Assembly: GCF_023276405.1 (NCBI RefSeq)
Contig: NZ_JALRMO010000001.1
Span: 2,170,001-2,234,000 of the forward strand
Source of the DNA: Paenibacillus hamazuiensis
GTDB taxonomy: Bacteria; Bacillota; Bacilli; Paenibacillales; NBRC-103111
DNA length: 64,000 nt
Direction of reading: 5' to 3'
Positions 17,322-26,764 of the stretch are shown here, piece by piece (within the stretch, counting starts at the first letter, position 1; every line of letters begins with the position of its first letter). The translations under genes and the position numbers were made by a program. The notes beneath the pieces were generated by a model. The model searched no databases. It was not told where the DNA came from and worked only from the letters and a program-made list of their open reading frames with translations.

Positions 17322-18023
17322 ATGATGCAGATTATTCGTTCCACCGAACGTCACACCAACGACCACGGCTGGCTTTTGTCGAAATTCAGCTTTTCGTTTG
17401 CCGATTATTACGATCCGTCCAACCGCAACTTCGGCGCTCTTCGCGTATTTAACGACGACGTGATTCAGCCGGGTACCGGATTCGGCATGCATCCCCACGC
17501 CGATATGGAAATTATGACCTACGTGATCGACGGCACCTTGGAGCACAAGGATAGCCTCGGCAACACAGGGGTCATCGAAGCGGGAGAAGTGCAGCGCATG
17601 ACGGCCGGCACAGGTATTTATCATTCGGAGTACAACCATTCGAAGACGGAACCGCTGCGTTTGCTGCAGCTTTGGTTTTTGCCGAAACATAAAGATTTGG
17701 AGCCATCCTGGGAACAGAAAAGGTTTTCCAAGGAGCAGCAAGCAGGCAAACTGCTTCCGGTCATCTCCGGCGAACCCCAGGGCGAGGCGCTATCGATTCA
17801 TCAAGACTTGAGTGTGTATCTCTCCAGCCTCGAAAACGGGCAATCGGTCGCCCATAAGCAAGCCGAGCAGCGCAGAATGTACGTATTCGTCATCAAAGGT
17901 TCGTTGACTCTCGGCGGCGGGGAACGGTTGGACAACGGCGATACAGCCCGCATTCAAAATGTAACCGAGCTGATCTTAACGGCGAACGAGCCGACGGAGT
18001 TTATGCTGATCGATATGGCGTAA
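17322..18023 (+). CDS. pirin-family protein (putative quercetin dioxygenase)
   Basis: The 233-residue protein has two cupin domains of the pirin/YhhW type. The metal ligands of the N-terminal cupin are all visible: His57 and His59 in GMHPHADME, His101 and Glu103 in GIYHSEYNHS. Family members bind iron or another metal; bacterial ones can oxidise quercetin. The C-terminal cupin (RRMYVFVIKGSLTLGG) lacks clear ligands, as usual. It follows the DoxX gene by 30 bases and shares its promoter, so a role in quinone or flavonoid stress is inferred. ATG 17322 has AAGGGG upstream; the next codon is also ATG. Confidence 0.9.
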   Translation: MMQIIRSTERHTNDHGWLLSKFSFSFADYYDPSNRNFGALRVFNDDVIQPGTGFGMHPHADMEIMTYVIDGTLEHKDSLGNTGVIEAGEVQRMTAGTGIYHSEYNHSKTEPLRLLQLWFLPKHKDLEPSWEQKRFSKEQQAGKLLPVISGEPQGEALSIHQDLSVYLSSLENGQSVAHKQAEQRRMYVFVIKGSLTLGGGERLDNGDTARIQNVTELILTANEPTEFMLIDMA

Positions 18024-18035
18024 TTTTTAAAAATG

Positions 18036-18060
18036 GAGCCTCCGCAAAGGGGGCTCTTTC
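18036..18060 (+). terminator. rho-independent terminator of the DoxX-pirin operon
   Basis: GAGCCTCC pairs with GGGGGCTC (one G-T pair) around GCAAA and is followed by TTTCT. Confidence 0.7.
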
Positions 18061-18081
18061 TAGTTGGTGCCTTTTCGCGAT

Positions 18082-18330
18082 AAAAGTTAAGCGTGGCTGC
18101 CACAGGTTTTGCGATAAGCATAACCTGTGGCAGCCATACGCGAGGACGAGGCTCGCAGTGGCTTTCTAGGCATCGGACTAAAAGTACAGCGTGTCCGGCA
18201 TAAGATTTTTTAGCGGAAGCAAAAAATCCATGCCGGACAAACGCGAACTAGAAGCGAGCAATTCCTATTAGCGGGCGGGTCCAGGGCGCCTGAGCGCCTG
18301 GGGTCCCCCTTGAAGGGGGATTTAGGGGGT
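18082..18330 (+). repeat. structured dispersed element, family 1, copy 1 (two hairpin arms)
   Basis: The 18024-18437 gap is filled mainly by this element. Two arms start with AAAGTnnAGCGTG/AAAGTnCAGCGTG and close with ACGCGA. The first arm has a perfect 14-bp stem (95-108 with 122-135 of 18000). The second has a GCGT/ACGC base, TCCGGCAT/ATGCCGGA and GATTTTTT/AAAAAATC. Then come CTAGAAGCGAGCA, GCGGGCGGGTCCAGGGCGCC, a GGGGTCCCCC hairpin and GATTTAGGGGG. The scaffold recurs at 28612 and 57229, with a different stem sequence at 28612. Confidence 0.85.
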
Positions 18331-18345
18331 GGTCGGGGGATTACC

Positions 18346-18374
18346 TTGCTCTCCCCGAGAATAAAAGATAAAAT
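18346..18374 (+). promoter_or_regulatory. candidate purT promoter
   Basis: TTGCTC and TAAAAT are separated by exactly 17 bases. The pair lies about 64 bases upstream of the purT start and downstream of the structured element, which would therefore not be part of the purT leader. Confidence 0.4.
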
Positions 18375-18437
18375 ATGGATTGGTTAACCGCACCATTTAT
18401 CGGCCCATTTTTTTGAAAAGTGAGGAATCATATTTTG

Positions 18438-19619
18438 ATGTACGGATCTCCTTTATCGGCAACATCCCGCAAGATGATGCTGCTCGGCTCCGGCGAGCTG
18501 GGTAAGGAAGTGATTATCGAAGCGCAGAGGCTCGGTGTCGAGACGATTGCCGTCGACCGCTACGCGAATGCGCCGGCCATGCAAGTGGCGCATCGCTCCT
18601 ACGTGATTAACATGCTGGATGAAGAGGCGCTGCGCAAGCTGATCGAGTCCGAGCAGCCCGACCTTATCGTGCCGGAAATCGAGGCGATAGCAACGCCGGT
18701 GCTGGTTGAGCTTGAGCAGCAAGGCTTCCGCGTCATCCCGACGGCCACGGCGTCGCGGTTGACGATGGACCGCGAAGGGATTCGCCGTCTTGCGGCCGAG
18801 ACGCTCGGTTTGCCGACTGCGCGTTATGAATTCGCGGACAGCTTGGAAGAGCTGAAGGTGGCGGTGGCGAACATCGGCACCCCGTGCGTGATCAAGCCGA
18901 TCATGAGCTCCTCCGGCAAAGGGCAAAGCGTATGCCGAACGTCAGATGACGTGGAAAAGTGCTGGAATTACGCGATGGAAGGCGGCCGCGCCAAAAAATC
19001 CCGCGTTATCGTCGAGGAATTCATCCACTTCGAATCGGAGATCACATTGCTGACGGTCCGTTCCGTATCGGGCACGTCTTTTTGCGCGCCGATCGGCCAT
19101 GTGCAGAAGGATGGAGATTACATCGAGTCATGGCAGCCGCATGCGATGTCGCCCGGGCAGATTGTCGAAGCCGAGAACATTGCCAGAACCATCACGGAAG
19201 CGCTTGGCGGTGCCGGTATATACGGCGTCGAACTGTTCCTCGCCAAGGACAAGGTGTATTTCAGCGAAGTATCGCCGCGGCCGCACGATACCGGGATGGT
19301 GACGATGGCGACGCAGGACTTGTCGGAGTTTGCCCTGCATGTCCGCGCGATTCTCGGCTTTCCGATTCCGACGATCAGACTGCTTACGCCGGGCGCCAGC
19401 CATACGCTGAAGGCATGGGAGGAGAGCGGCGATTTCCGCATCGGCGGCCTGGAGGAAGCGCTCGCGATACCGAATACGCAGGTGCGCATTTTCGGCAAAC
19501 CGGAAACGAAAGTAGGCCGACGGATGGCGGTCGCTCTGAACACGGCGGACACGGTGGAGGAAGCGCGGGCGAGGGCGGCTCAGGCGGCTCAGGCGCTGCG
19601 CGTCGAATACGGCGGATAA
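18438..19619 (+). CDS. purT: formate-dependent phosphoribosylglycinamide formyltransferase
   Basis: PurT makes formyl-GAR from GAR, formate and ATP, a folate-independent step of purine synthesis. The 393-residue protein has the ATP-grasp plan: [20 protein letters not shown] at the N-terminus, [12 protein letters not shown] near residue 77, the glycine-rich loop [13 protein letters not shown] near residue 153, and the metal/ATP site [17 protein letters not shown] near residue 275. These are diagnostic for PurT rather than PurK. ATG 18438 fits; an in-frame GTG at 18420 is an alternative. It is separate from other pur genes and preceded by a candidate promoter. Confidence 0.95.
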   Translation: MYGSPLSATSRKMMLLGSGELGKEVIIEAQRLGVETIAVDRYANAPAMQVAHRSYVINMLDEEALRKLIESEQPDLIVPEIEAIATPVLVELEQQGFRVIPTATASRLTMDREGIRRLAAETLGLPTARYEFADSLEELKVAVANIGTPCVIKPIMSSSGKGQSVCRTSDDVEKCWNYAMEGGRAKKSRVIVEEFIHFESEITLLTVRSVSGTSFCAPIGHVQKDGDYIESWQPHAMSPGQIVEAENIARTITEALGGAGIYGVELFLAKDKVYFSEVSPRPHDTGMVTMATQDLSEFALHVRAILGFPIPTIRLLTPGASHTLKAWEESGDFRIGGLEEALAIPNTQVRIFGKPETKVGRRMAVALNTADTVEEARARAAQAAQALRVEYGG

Positions 19620-19643
19620 TTCGCCTCATGGGAGGGTTTTACG

Positions 19644-20432
19644 ATGAATGCTCATGAAATTGGTTACCGTATCTCGGGTTCCGAGATGCAGTACGTGGAA
19701 ATCGAGCTCGATCCGGGTGAAAGCGTCGTCGCGGAAGCGGGCAGCATGATGATGATGGATGCCAATATCCAGATGGAGACGATTTTCGGCGACGGCAGCA
19801 GCGACAACAAAGGGTTTATGGGCAAGCTGCTCGGCGCAGGCAAACGTCTCCTTACCGGAGAGAGCCTGTTTATGACCGTATTCACGAACCGGGGTCACGG
19901 CAAGGAGCGCGTATCGTTCGCGTCCCCGTATCCCGGCCGCATTTTGCCGATGGATCTGACGACGCTGAACGGCAAGCTGATCTGCCAAAAGGACTCGTTT
20001 CTGTGTGCGGCCAAAGGCGTGTCGGTCGGCATCGATTTTCAGCGCAAGCTGGGCACCGGCTTTTTCGGCGGCGAAGGGTTCATCATGCAGAAGATCGAAG
20101 GAGACGGCCTCGCTTTCGTCCATGCCGGCGGAGCGATTTGCGAGCGAGAACTCGGACATGGGGAAATGATCCGTGTCGACACGGGTTGTCTCGTTGCGAT
20201 GACCCAGGATGTCGACTATGACATCGAATTTGTCAAAGGCATCAAAACGGCGCTGTTCGGCGGGGAAGGGCTATTTTTCGCCACGCTTCGCGGACCGGGC
20301 CGCGTGTGGATTCAATCGCTGCCGTTCAGCCGGCTGGCCGACCGCGTTTTGTCCGCGGCAGGGGCGGGAGGACGCAAGGAGGAAGGCAGTATTTTGGGCG
20401 GCCTCGGCAATCTGCTTGACGGAGACAGATAA
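19644..20432 (+). CDS. AIM24/TIGR00266-family protein
   Basis: The 262-residue protein is an AIM24-domain protein. It opens [21 protein letters not shown], then has [31 protein letters not shown] and the Gly-rich strand repeats [25 protein letters not shown] and [20 protein letters not shown]. The fold is a double-stranded beta helix like TRAP, the Trp attenuation protein. Bacterial members have no settled function; some sit at the membrane, and the C-terminal Gly/Leu tail would fit that. GGGAGGG precedes the ATG and it follows purT by 24 bases. Confidence 0.88.
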   Translation: MNAHEIGYRISGSEMQYVEIELDPGESVVAEAGSMMMMDANIQMETIFGDGSSDNKGFMGKLLGAGKRLLTGESLFMTVFTNRGHGKERVSFASPYPGRILPMDLTTLNGKLICQKDSFLCAAKGVSVGIDFQRKLGTGFFGGEGFIMQKIEGDGLAFVHAGGAICERELGHGEMIRVDTGCLVAMTQDVDYDIEFVKGIKTALFGGEGLFFATLRGPGRVWIQSLPFSRLADRVLSAAGAGGRKEEGSILGGLGNLLDGDR

Positions 20433-20491
20433 AATAGCTAATATTCAATGTAACCCGTTCTGAATTATTTTCGTAAAAAGAGGTGCAGCAG

Positions 20492-20764
20492 ATGGCTTTC
20501 CAACCGCAAGTCGTTGACGCGAAAATCGTCAGCAACAATCCGAAAAACGGACTGTTCGAAATCGTCGCAAAGCTGAAGGACCGCACCGAATGCCGGCTCA
20601 TGTATGAGAAGGATGCGACGGGCGAAGTCAAAGTTACGCATATCAACCGATTGTATAAGGAACCTTGCCCGGTTTGTCGGAAAGATTTTCTGTGCAACTG
20701 CATGACGCGTTTTATTGACGATATTTCGTCGCAGGCGCTCGGCATCGCCGGTACACCACAGTAA
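20492..20764 (+). CDS. small Cys-rich conserved protein, 90 aa
   Basis: The first 60 residues look like a beta-rich domain (QVVDAKIVSNNPKNGLFEIVAKLKDRTECRLMY). A cluster CPVCRKDFLCNC near residue 64 has four cysteines in CxxC and CxC spacing and could bind zinc. It has no signal peptide. AGAGGTG lies upstream of ATG 20492; a GTG three codons earlier is less likely. The gene has its own terminator. I do not recognise the family. Confidence 0.65.
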   Translation: MAFQPQVVDAKIVSNNPKNGLFEIVAKLKDRTECRLMYEKDATGEVKVTHINRLYKEPCPVCRKDFLCNCMTRFIDDISSQALGIAGTPQ

Positions 20765-20769
20765 ATCTG

Positions 20770-20819
20770 AAAGCCTTCCCTGAACGCTGTCAAAGCGTTT
20801 GGGGGAGGCTTTTTTTTTG
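20770..20819 (+). terminator. rho-independent terminator
   Basis: AAAGCCTTCCC pairs with GGGGGAGGCTTT (one G-T pair) around an inner AACGCTGTCAAAGCGTT hairpin, followed by nine T residues. Confidence 0.88.
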
Positions 20820-20918
20820 CCATGAAACGCTATTTTTGCAGCAACCCGGAAAAAGGGAAAAGCCGCTCCGTGTCGAATGATTGTACATAAAACCTATGCA
20901 GATGCCTCGGAGTGACAG

Positions 20919-22646
20919 ATGAAAACACGCGTTCCTATTCGGCTTGGCAGCTTTCAGTCCAGGCTGCTTTTATATCTGCTTTTAGTCGGCTCGATTCCGC
21001 TGCTGTGCGCGATTTTGGTGTTTTACCGGCAAGCCGGAACGTACGCGCAGAAGGAACTGGCCGCATATGTCCAGCAATCGCACGAACAGATGCTGCTTGC
21101 GCTCAAGCGGGCTTTGAACGAGATCGATCATACGGCTCGGAATATGGCGAACGATTACGCCGTCCAGCGTTATCTTGATCTTGCCGGAACCCGTGACCCG
21201 GAGGAGCGCGGACTCAAAGATTACATCGATGCGAGCCTGCGGCAGCAGATGAATCAAGCGAAATTTATCGCGGATTGGTGCGTTGCTTCTCATGTAGCAG
21301 GCTACGCGATTTGCACAAATGAAAGCGGTCTTCAAGGCTACTTGCTGGCCTCGGACGGGGCGGCGATGCTGAAAAAAAGCGAGCGCTTGCTGGAATCGGC
21401 CGACGCCGGCGGACGGGCCGATTTGACGAACATAGTCAAAATGACGATTCCCGTTTACGACCGGAGGACGAGCGCGGTCAAAGGCACCGTCGTTGCGGCG
21501 ATCAACTTGAGCAGGGTGCTGGCCGAATCGCAGAGCCGCTGGCCGCTTGACAATCACCTGCTTTACGATGCGAAAGGGAGCGTCTTTTATCAAATGAAAC
21601 CCGCACGGGCGGAAGAGTCGCAGGTTGATTTGCGGCGTACCGAGCCGTATGTTTTGTTCCGCGAGAGCGAGATCGTTTCGCAGAAAAAACTTTCTCTGGA
21701 CGAGACGGAGTGGATTTCAGCGGTCACAGTGAAGGACGGTTTTTCAACATCCGCGTTCCGGGGACTTCGCGACACGCTGATCGCGATTTTTGCCGTTCTT
21801 GTCGTGCTGTCGCTCATGAGCTCGATCATATTCTCCAGATACATAACGAAGCCGCTCGGTCATTTGCGTGGGCTGATGAAGCGAGCGGAGCTCGGCGATT
21901 TGAAAGCGTATTGGGTGGCCCGCGGGACGCAGGAAATGAACGATCTCGGCGAGAGCTACAACCAGATGCTGAACCGGGTCGAGGAGCTGATCAAGCAGGT
22001 GAAGCGCGAGGAAGCGCTGAAAAAAGAAGCGGAAATCGAAGCGCTGCAGTATCAGCTCAACCCTCATTTTTTATACAACACGCTGAATACGATCAAATGG
22101 GTGGCCAAGCTGCATAAGACGCCGCAAATTTCCGAGGTGGTCAGCGCGCTGGTGCGGCTGTTGCAGGCAAGCCTGGGCAAGAAGGGCGATTTTCTGGAAA
22201 TTCGCGAAGAGATCGGCCTGATTAAGGATTACATGGAAATTCAAAATTTTCGCTACGGCGACAAAGTAAAGCTGGTTTACGACATCGATCCGTTTGCGGC
22301 CCGCTGCCTCGTGCCGCGGATGATCTTACAGCCGCTGGTCGAAAATGCGATCATTCACGGCATCGAGCCCAGCGGCCGGGACGGCTTGATTACGATCCGC
22401 GCTTGGATCGAGCGCGACATTTTGTTTTGCCAGGTCGAGGACAACGGTGTCGGCATTCAGCAGGAGAGCGGGGGGCTCACCGAAGCCCGCGAGCTGAAGG
22501 AGCGGATGAGCGGCATCGGCATGCGCCATATCCGCGAGAAGATCAAGCTCTACTACGGAGATGATTACAAAATGTACGTTACCAGCAAAGAGCGGCAGGG
22601 GACGACGGTTCGTCTGACGCTGCCGATTCATCGAAACGAGGGATAA
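20919..22646 (+). CDS. YesM-type sensor histidine kinase
   Basis: The 575-residue kinase has an N-terminal helix (RLLLYLLLVGSIPLLCAILVF), a roughly 240-residue extracellular sensor, a second helix near residue 285-305 (LIAIFAVLVVLSLMSSIIF), a HAMP domain, and a His_kinase/LytS-type module. The phospho-acceptor is His383 in LNPHFLYNTLN. The ATPase part has LQPLVENAIIHGIEP and DNGVGI. Such kinases usually control sugar uptake in Paenibacillus and pair with AraC-type regulators. CGGAG precedes the ATG. The YesN-type regulator follows after 3 bases. No ABC sugar transporter is adjacent, so the target is unknown. Confidence 0.92.
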   Translation: MKTRVPIRLGSFQSRLLLYLLLVGSIPLLCAILVFYRQAGTYAQKELAAYVQQSHEQMLLALKRALNEIDHTARNMANDYAVQRYLDLAGTRDPEERGLKDYIDASLRQQMNQAKFIADWCVASHVAGYAICTNESGLQGYLLASDGAAMLKKSERLLESADAGGRADLTNIVKMTIPVYDRRTSAVKGTVVAAINLSRVLAESQSRWPLDNHLLYDAKGSVFYQMKPARAEESQVDLRRTEPYVLFRESEIVSQKKLSLDETEWISAVTVKDGFSTSAFRGLRDTLIAIFAVLVVLSLMSSIIFSRYITKPLGHLRGLMKRAELGDLKAYWVARGTQEMNDLGESYNQMLNRVEELIKQVKREEALKKEAEIEALQYQLNPHFLYNTLNTIKWVAKLHKTPQISEVVSALVRLLQASLGKKGDFLEIREEIGLIKDYMEIQNFRYGDKVKLVYDIDPFAARCLVPRMILQPLVENAIIHGIEPSGRDGLITIRAWIERDILFCQVEDNGVGIQQESGGLTEARELKERMSGIGMRHIREKIKLYYGDDYKMYVTSKERQGTTVRLTLPIHRNEG

Positions 22647-22649
22647 ACG

Positions 22650-24200
22650 GTGAACGTACTGATCGTAGATGACGAGCCGATCGTGCGGCTCGGTTTGTCC
22701 ACGCTGATCGAGTGGGAGCGCCACGGATTTGCGCTTGCCGGAACGGCGGCCGACGGCGTCGAGGCGTGGAAGCGCATTGAAACGGAAGCGGTGGATATCG
22801 TAGTCACCGATATCTTGATGCCGCGGATGGATGGGCTCGAACTGGTTCGCAAGCTGAAGGAGTCGTCGACGGACGTGGCGGTCGTCGTGCTCAGCTGCCT
22901 GGACGATTTCGTATATGTGAAGGAAGCGATGAAGCTTGGCGCACGGGATTACATCCTCAAGCCGACGATGGAACCCGAGGAGCTGCTTGCTATTTTGCTG
23001 GAGGCGAAGGAGGCGCTTGCAAGGCAAAGGCAGGAGCAGGCCCAGGTGGCGCGCTGGCGCGAGGAGCTGCAGCAGTCGAAGCAGGCGCAGCTCGGCCTGA
23101 AGCTGGAAAAGTGGCTGATTTCCGGCCTGCCCGATGAAGAACTGGCCGAGCAGCTGCTGCCGCCGGGAAAATGGCTGCACAGCATGGGCGTGCATGCCGC
23201 AGAGGGCCAGCCCGCGTATACGGATTGGTCCGACCTGGGCGTCCATGCCGCCGTTCGCTGCGGAGAACAGTCCGTGCTGCTGCTGTATGCGGCGGAGCCG
23301 CTCGTTTCGCAGCACGAATGGAACGTCATGTGTTACGAGCGGGCCGCATGGTTGGAGCGGTATATCATCCGTGAAATCGGCTTGGAGGAAAGTGCCTTCG
23401 TCATCGGTATCGGTATGAAAGTCCGATCGCTGCCAGATGTCGCCGCGGCTGCCCGGCTGCTTGAAAGCCAGGTAAACCGGTCATTTTACGAGGGCGCTTC
23501 GTCCCGGATCATACCTTTGCCGGACACGACTGCTGTCGCCCATTCGATTCGTCTGCCGCAGGAGGAGAAGGTAGATCTGCTGCGGGCCGTGGCCAGCGGC
23601 AATGCGGAAGCCGCGCTGCATGCCGCGCAGCGGCTTTGCGATACGCTGGCCGAGCTCAGGCCGCCGGTCGGTAAAACGCACGCTTTTGTCCATGAGCTGC
23701 TCGGCCTGGCTGCCGAATACGCCAGAGAACGCGGTTCAATCCGTTTGGATGATTTCGAGGCGGCTTATTTGAACGGAGGAAAGCTCCGTTCGATTATGTC
23801 GCTCGCAGGGCTGCGTCGCTTTCTATCGGAAGCGGCACTGGCACTCGCCGGAGCCGGGACGGACGGTTATGCACCGGACGCTGCGAAGCACCCGTTCGTG
23901 CGCAAAGCGCTTCAGTACATGCGCGATCATTTCCGCGAAAATATCGGAACCGCCGATATCGCCCAGTACGTGAGGTTAAGCCGCAGCTATTTGAGCGACT
24001 TGTTCGGCAAGGAAACGGGCGAGTCGCTCAGCGAGGCGCTTACGCGCATTCGCATCGAAGAAGCAAAGCGGCTGCTCGGCACCGGCGAGAAAAAAGTGTA
24101 CGAAGTTGCCGAAGCGGTCGGCTTCCAGGATGCGAAAACGTTCGCCAAGACGTTTAAAAAGGTCGTCGGCTGCTCGCCCAAAGAATACGAAGCGAGGTAA
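22650..24200 (+). CDS. YesN-type response regulator with AraC HTH
   Basis: The 516-residue regulator has a receiver domain (VDDE at 6-9, phospho-acceptor Asp54 in DIVVTDILMPRMDG, Lys in DYILKPT near residue 105), a long helical middle, and a C-terminal AraC double HTH from about residue 415 (RDHFRENIGTADIAQYV, then KKVYEVAEAVGFQDAKTFAKTFKK). It is the partner of the YesM-type kinase just upstream; the GTG start lies 3 bases after its stop. The DNA target probably belongs to a carbohydrate-use locus elsewhere. Confidence 0.92.
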   Translation: MNVLIVDDEPIVRLGLSTLIEWERHGFALAGTAADGVEAWKRIETEAVDIVVTDILMPRMDGLELVRKLKESSTDVAVVVLSCLDDFVYVKEAMKLGARDYILKPTMEPEELLAILLEAKEALARQRQEQAQVARWREELQQSKQAQLGLKLEKWLISGLPDEELAEQLLPPGKWLHSMGVHAAEGQPAYTDWSDLGVHAAVRCGEQSVLLLYAAEPLVSQHEWNVMCYERAAWLERYIIREIGLEESAFVIGIGMKVRSLPDVAAAARLLESQVNRSFYEGASSRIIPLPDTTAVAHSIRLPQEEKVDLLRAVASGNAEAALHAAQRLCDTLAELRPPVGKTHAFVHELLGLAAEYARERGSIRLDDFEAAYLNGGKLRSIMSLAGLRRFLSEAALALAGAGTDGYAPDAAKHPFVRKALQYMRDHFRENIGTADIAQYVRLSRSYLSDLFGKETGESLSEALTRIRIEEAKRLLGTGEKKVYEVAEAVGFQDAKTFAKTFKKVVGCSPKEYEAR

Positions 24201-24261
24201 GCGGGCTGCCGGACTGCGGAGTGCGGGTGACCTGCCGACCTACCTACCCGCTGCGGCCGGC

Positions 24262-25021
24262 TTATCCTGCTTGACCGAATAAGAAGAAAATGATGCCGAT
24301 GGCGGCGACGGCGAATGTCCAGCCCAAGGCTGTGTGCAAACGGGGTAAAGAGCCTGCTTTCAGCAGAAGCCTGAAGCCGAGAGGAACGAGCGCCGTGCAC
24401 AATCCGGCCGTGGCGACGAGCGAAAGAGGCGTTGTGCCTTTAAGCACGCCTAACGGAAGAGCGGCCATCAGCGCTAACGCGGCGGAACGGGAGCGGACCG
24501 AGCGTACCGGAGCGGTACGCTCCGACGGCAAGCACGACCCATCCGAGCATGATGGCCAGGTTGAACATACTGAAGATGTGGAACGCGCCATAGGATTCGG
24601 CAACGGTTTTTGTCGCCATTTCGACAGATCCGGTGCGGACGAGTTGAAAGGCGAGGTGATCGACACCGGCGTGAAATGCCCTCGCAAACAGCCCGAATAT
24701 CGCGAAGATGCCGCCCCATAACGCCCAGCCGGGCTTCCTCGCGCCGATCAAACCGGCCAATGCGAGAACGGCCGGCCAAAGAAGCACATTGCCGGCATTA
24801 AACGTACTGTACGCAGCAGTCAGCAGAGCAGGATGATCTTCATACGCCGCCAGCTGTGCGGGAAAAAAGAAATGAAACGGGAACTTCAGCACGGTTCCCG
24901 CAAGCAGCAGCACCGGGCCCAGAATGAGCGCGATTCCTCCCGCCCAGCGTCCGGGAAATCCTTGGGCGGAGATAACGGAAGTAAAGTTTTGTTCCGTTTT
25001 TCCGAAAGTGCGAAACATCAT
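24262..25021 (-). pseudogene. polytopic membrane protein, frameshifted
   Basis: Two overlapping minus-strand frames together make one hydrophobic protein of about 250 residues. The first (25021 down to 24440) has four apolar helices, ending MLGWVVLAVGAYRSGTLG. The second continues from about 24510 to 24262 with SAALALMAALPLGVLKG, two more helices and the end IIFFLFGQAG. Each frame alone stops or starts in low-quality sequence, so a one-base shift lies between about 24485 and 24530, in a GC-rich palindrome. It may be a real inactivating mutation or a sequencing error. The family is not recognised. The gene is convergent with the YesM/YesN-type pair. Confidence 0.75.
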
Positions 25022-25251
25022 TGTACGTTCACCGTGCTTTCTATTAAGATTGACTATACCGTAACCGTTAAATCTTTCTTAAAGGTCATGCGAATTCTTA
25101 TCGATTTCTTAATTTCCGAACCCAGGCGCATTAACCGCTTCGTGCATTTACGGGCGAGCTTCGGTATAATTTGAAGGATAATGGAACGGGGCAATGATGC
25201 CGATCAGCTTTCTTTCACTATAAAAATAAGGCAGGACAGGTGGGAGTGCAT

Positions 25252-26637
25252 TTGAAAACGATCCTAATTATCGGCGGCGGAGTGACCGGGTTATCTGCCG
25301 CCTACTACCTTCAAAAAGCGCTGCAAGCCGGTCGCCGGGACGCGGAGATCGTGCTGGTCGAAGCAGACGAGACGTTGGGCGGAAAAATCAAAACCGTACA
25401 TCAAGGCGAATTTATTATGGAAACGGGAGCGGATTCGCTCGTCGCGAGGAAAACGAATGTAGCTCCTCTTTTGGATGAGCTGGGACTTCGGGAGGAGGTT
25501 GTTTATAACGCAACCGGGATCTCGTATATTTATGCGGATGGTGAATTGAAGCCGATCCCGAAGGAGGCGGTATTCGGCATTCCGCTCAGCCTGGAATCGC
25601 TGGCCAAGACGGGGCTTGTTTCGGCGCAAGGCAAGGTTGACGCCCTCAAAGATTTTTATACGCCTAACGAATCGTTTACTAAGGAAGATTCCATCGGCGC
25701 TTTCCTCGAGTTTTTTCTTGGCGAAGAACTGGTCGAAAAACAGATCGCTCCGGTACTGTCCGGCGTTTATTCCGGCCGGCTGCACGAATTGACGATCGCT
25801 TCGACACTGCCTTATCTGCTTGATTATAAAAACGAGTATGGGAGCATCATCCAGGGCTTGGCGGCCAACAGGCAGCGGTTTTTGGGGACAGGGGACAGGA
25901 AGTTTTTGTCGTTCAAAAACGGTGTGTCCTCTCTGATCGACAGGTTGGAGGAACGGTTAACCGATGTCGAAATTCGTAAAGGCGTACGGGCGGAAACCAT
26001 CGGCAGGCGGGGAGAGCGGTACGTCGTCGCTTTTTCCGGGAAGGAGGAGCTCGAAGCGGACTTCGTCGTGGTCAGCACGACGCATCAGGTCGCCCAGCGT
26101 ATTCTGCGCGATGAAACGTTGGACGAGGATTTCCGTCTTCTAAAGAACAGCTCGCTGATCAGTGTATACCTCGGCTTCGACGTTCCCGACAGCGAACTGC
26201 CGAAGGACGGGACCGGATTTATTGCCGTGGAGGGCAGCGATCTGAGGTGCAATGCCTGCACCTGGACCAGCCGCAAATGGGAGCATACCTCGGAGCATGG
26301 GCGTCTTTTGGTCCGGCTTTTTTACAAAAGTACTTGCCGCGACTTCGAGAGCCTCCGGAACATGACCGAAGAAGAGCTGGTGCAGGTCGCGCGCAAAGAT
26401 ATTGAAGACAGTCTCGGGATCACCGGCACGCCGGTTTCTTTTGCCGTTACCGAGTGGAACGAGATGATGCCGAATTACCATCTGAAGCACCCGCAGATCG
26501 TAAAATCGCTTGAAAGCAAGCTGGCCGAACGTTATCCGAACGTGATTTTGGCCGGCAGCTCCTATTACGGGGTAGGTATTGCCGATTGTATCCTCAGCGG
26601 CGAGAAAACCGCCCGGCGTATTGCAGAGCTTGTGTAA
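25252..26637 (+). CDS. hemY: protoporphyrinogen/coproporphyrinogen III oxidase
   Basis: This oxygen-dependent FAD enzyme (HemY, also CgoX) oxidises coproporphyrinogen III to coproporphyrin in Gram-positive haem synthesis. The 461-residue protein opens with the FAD-binding TILIIGGGVTGLSAAYYL and an ADETLGGKIKT segment. The centre has ETGADSL and FLSFKNGVSSLIDRL, and the end has the family GVGIADCILSGE motif contacting FAD. TTG 25252 is chosen because AGGTGG lies 8 bases upstream; in-frame GTGs at 25240 and 25246 are alternatives. Other hem genes are not adjacent. Confidence 0.92.
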   Translation: MKTILIIGGGVTGLSAAYYLQKALQAGRRDAEIVLVEADETLGGKIKTVHQGEFIMETGADSLVARKTNVAPLLDELGLREEVVYNATGISYIYADGELKPIPKEAVFGIPLSLESLAKTGLVSAQGKVDALKDFYTPNESFTKEDSIGAFLEFFLGEELVEKQIAPVLSGVYSGRLHELTIASTLPYLLDYKNEYGSIIQGLAANRQRFLGTGDRKFLSFKNGVSSLIDRLEERLTDVEIRKGVRAETIGRRGERYVVAFSGKEELEADFVVVSTTHQVAQRILRDETLDEDFRLLKNSSLISVYLGFDVPDSELPKDGTGFIAVEGSDLRCNACTWTSRKWEHTSEHGRLLVRLFYKSTCRDFESLRNMTEEELVQVARKDIEDSLGITGTPVSFAVTEWNEMMPNYHLKHPQIVKSLESKLAERYPNVILAGSSYYGVGIADCILSGEKTARRIAELV

Positions 26638-26764
26638 GCGAGAACGATGTGCCGATTCCCCTATCTCCAAAAAAATTTTGGATGAAGATGTCGAAATCGA
26701 AGTCGTCCGTTCGTCATGTTATTGAGCAGGCCAAAAGGCCGCCCGAAATTATGGAGAGGGGAAT

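Noticed and set aside
18082-18330. CRISPR array, suggested by repeated AAGCGTG/ACGCGA units
   Set aside because: The units are not direct repeats with unique spacers; they are self-complementary arms, only two in number, with no cas genes in the window.
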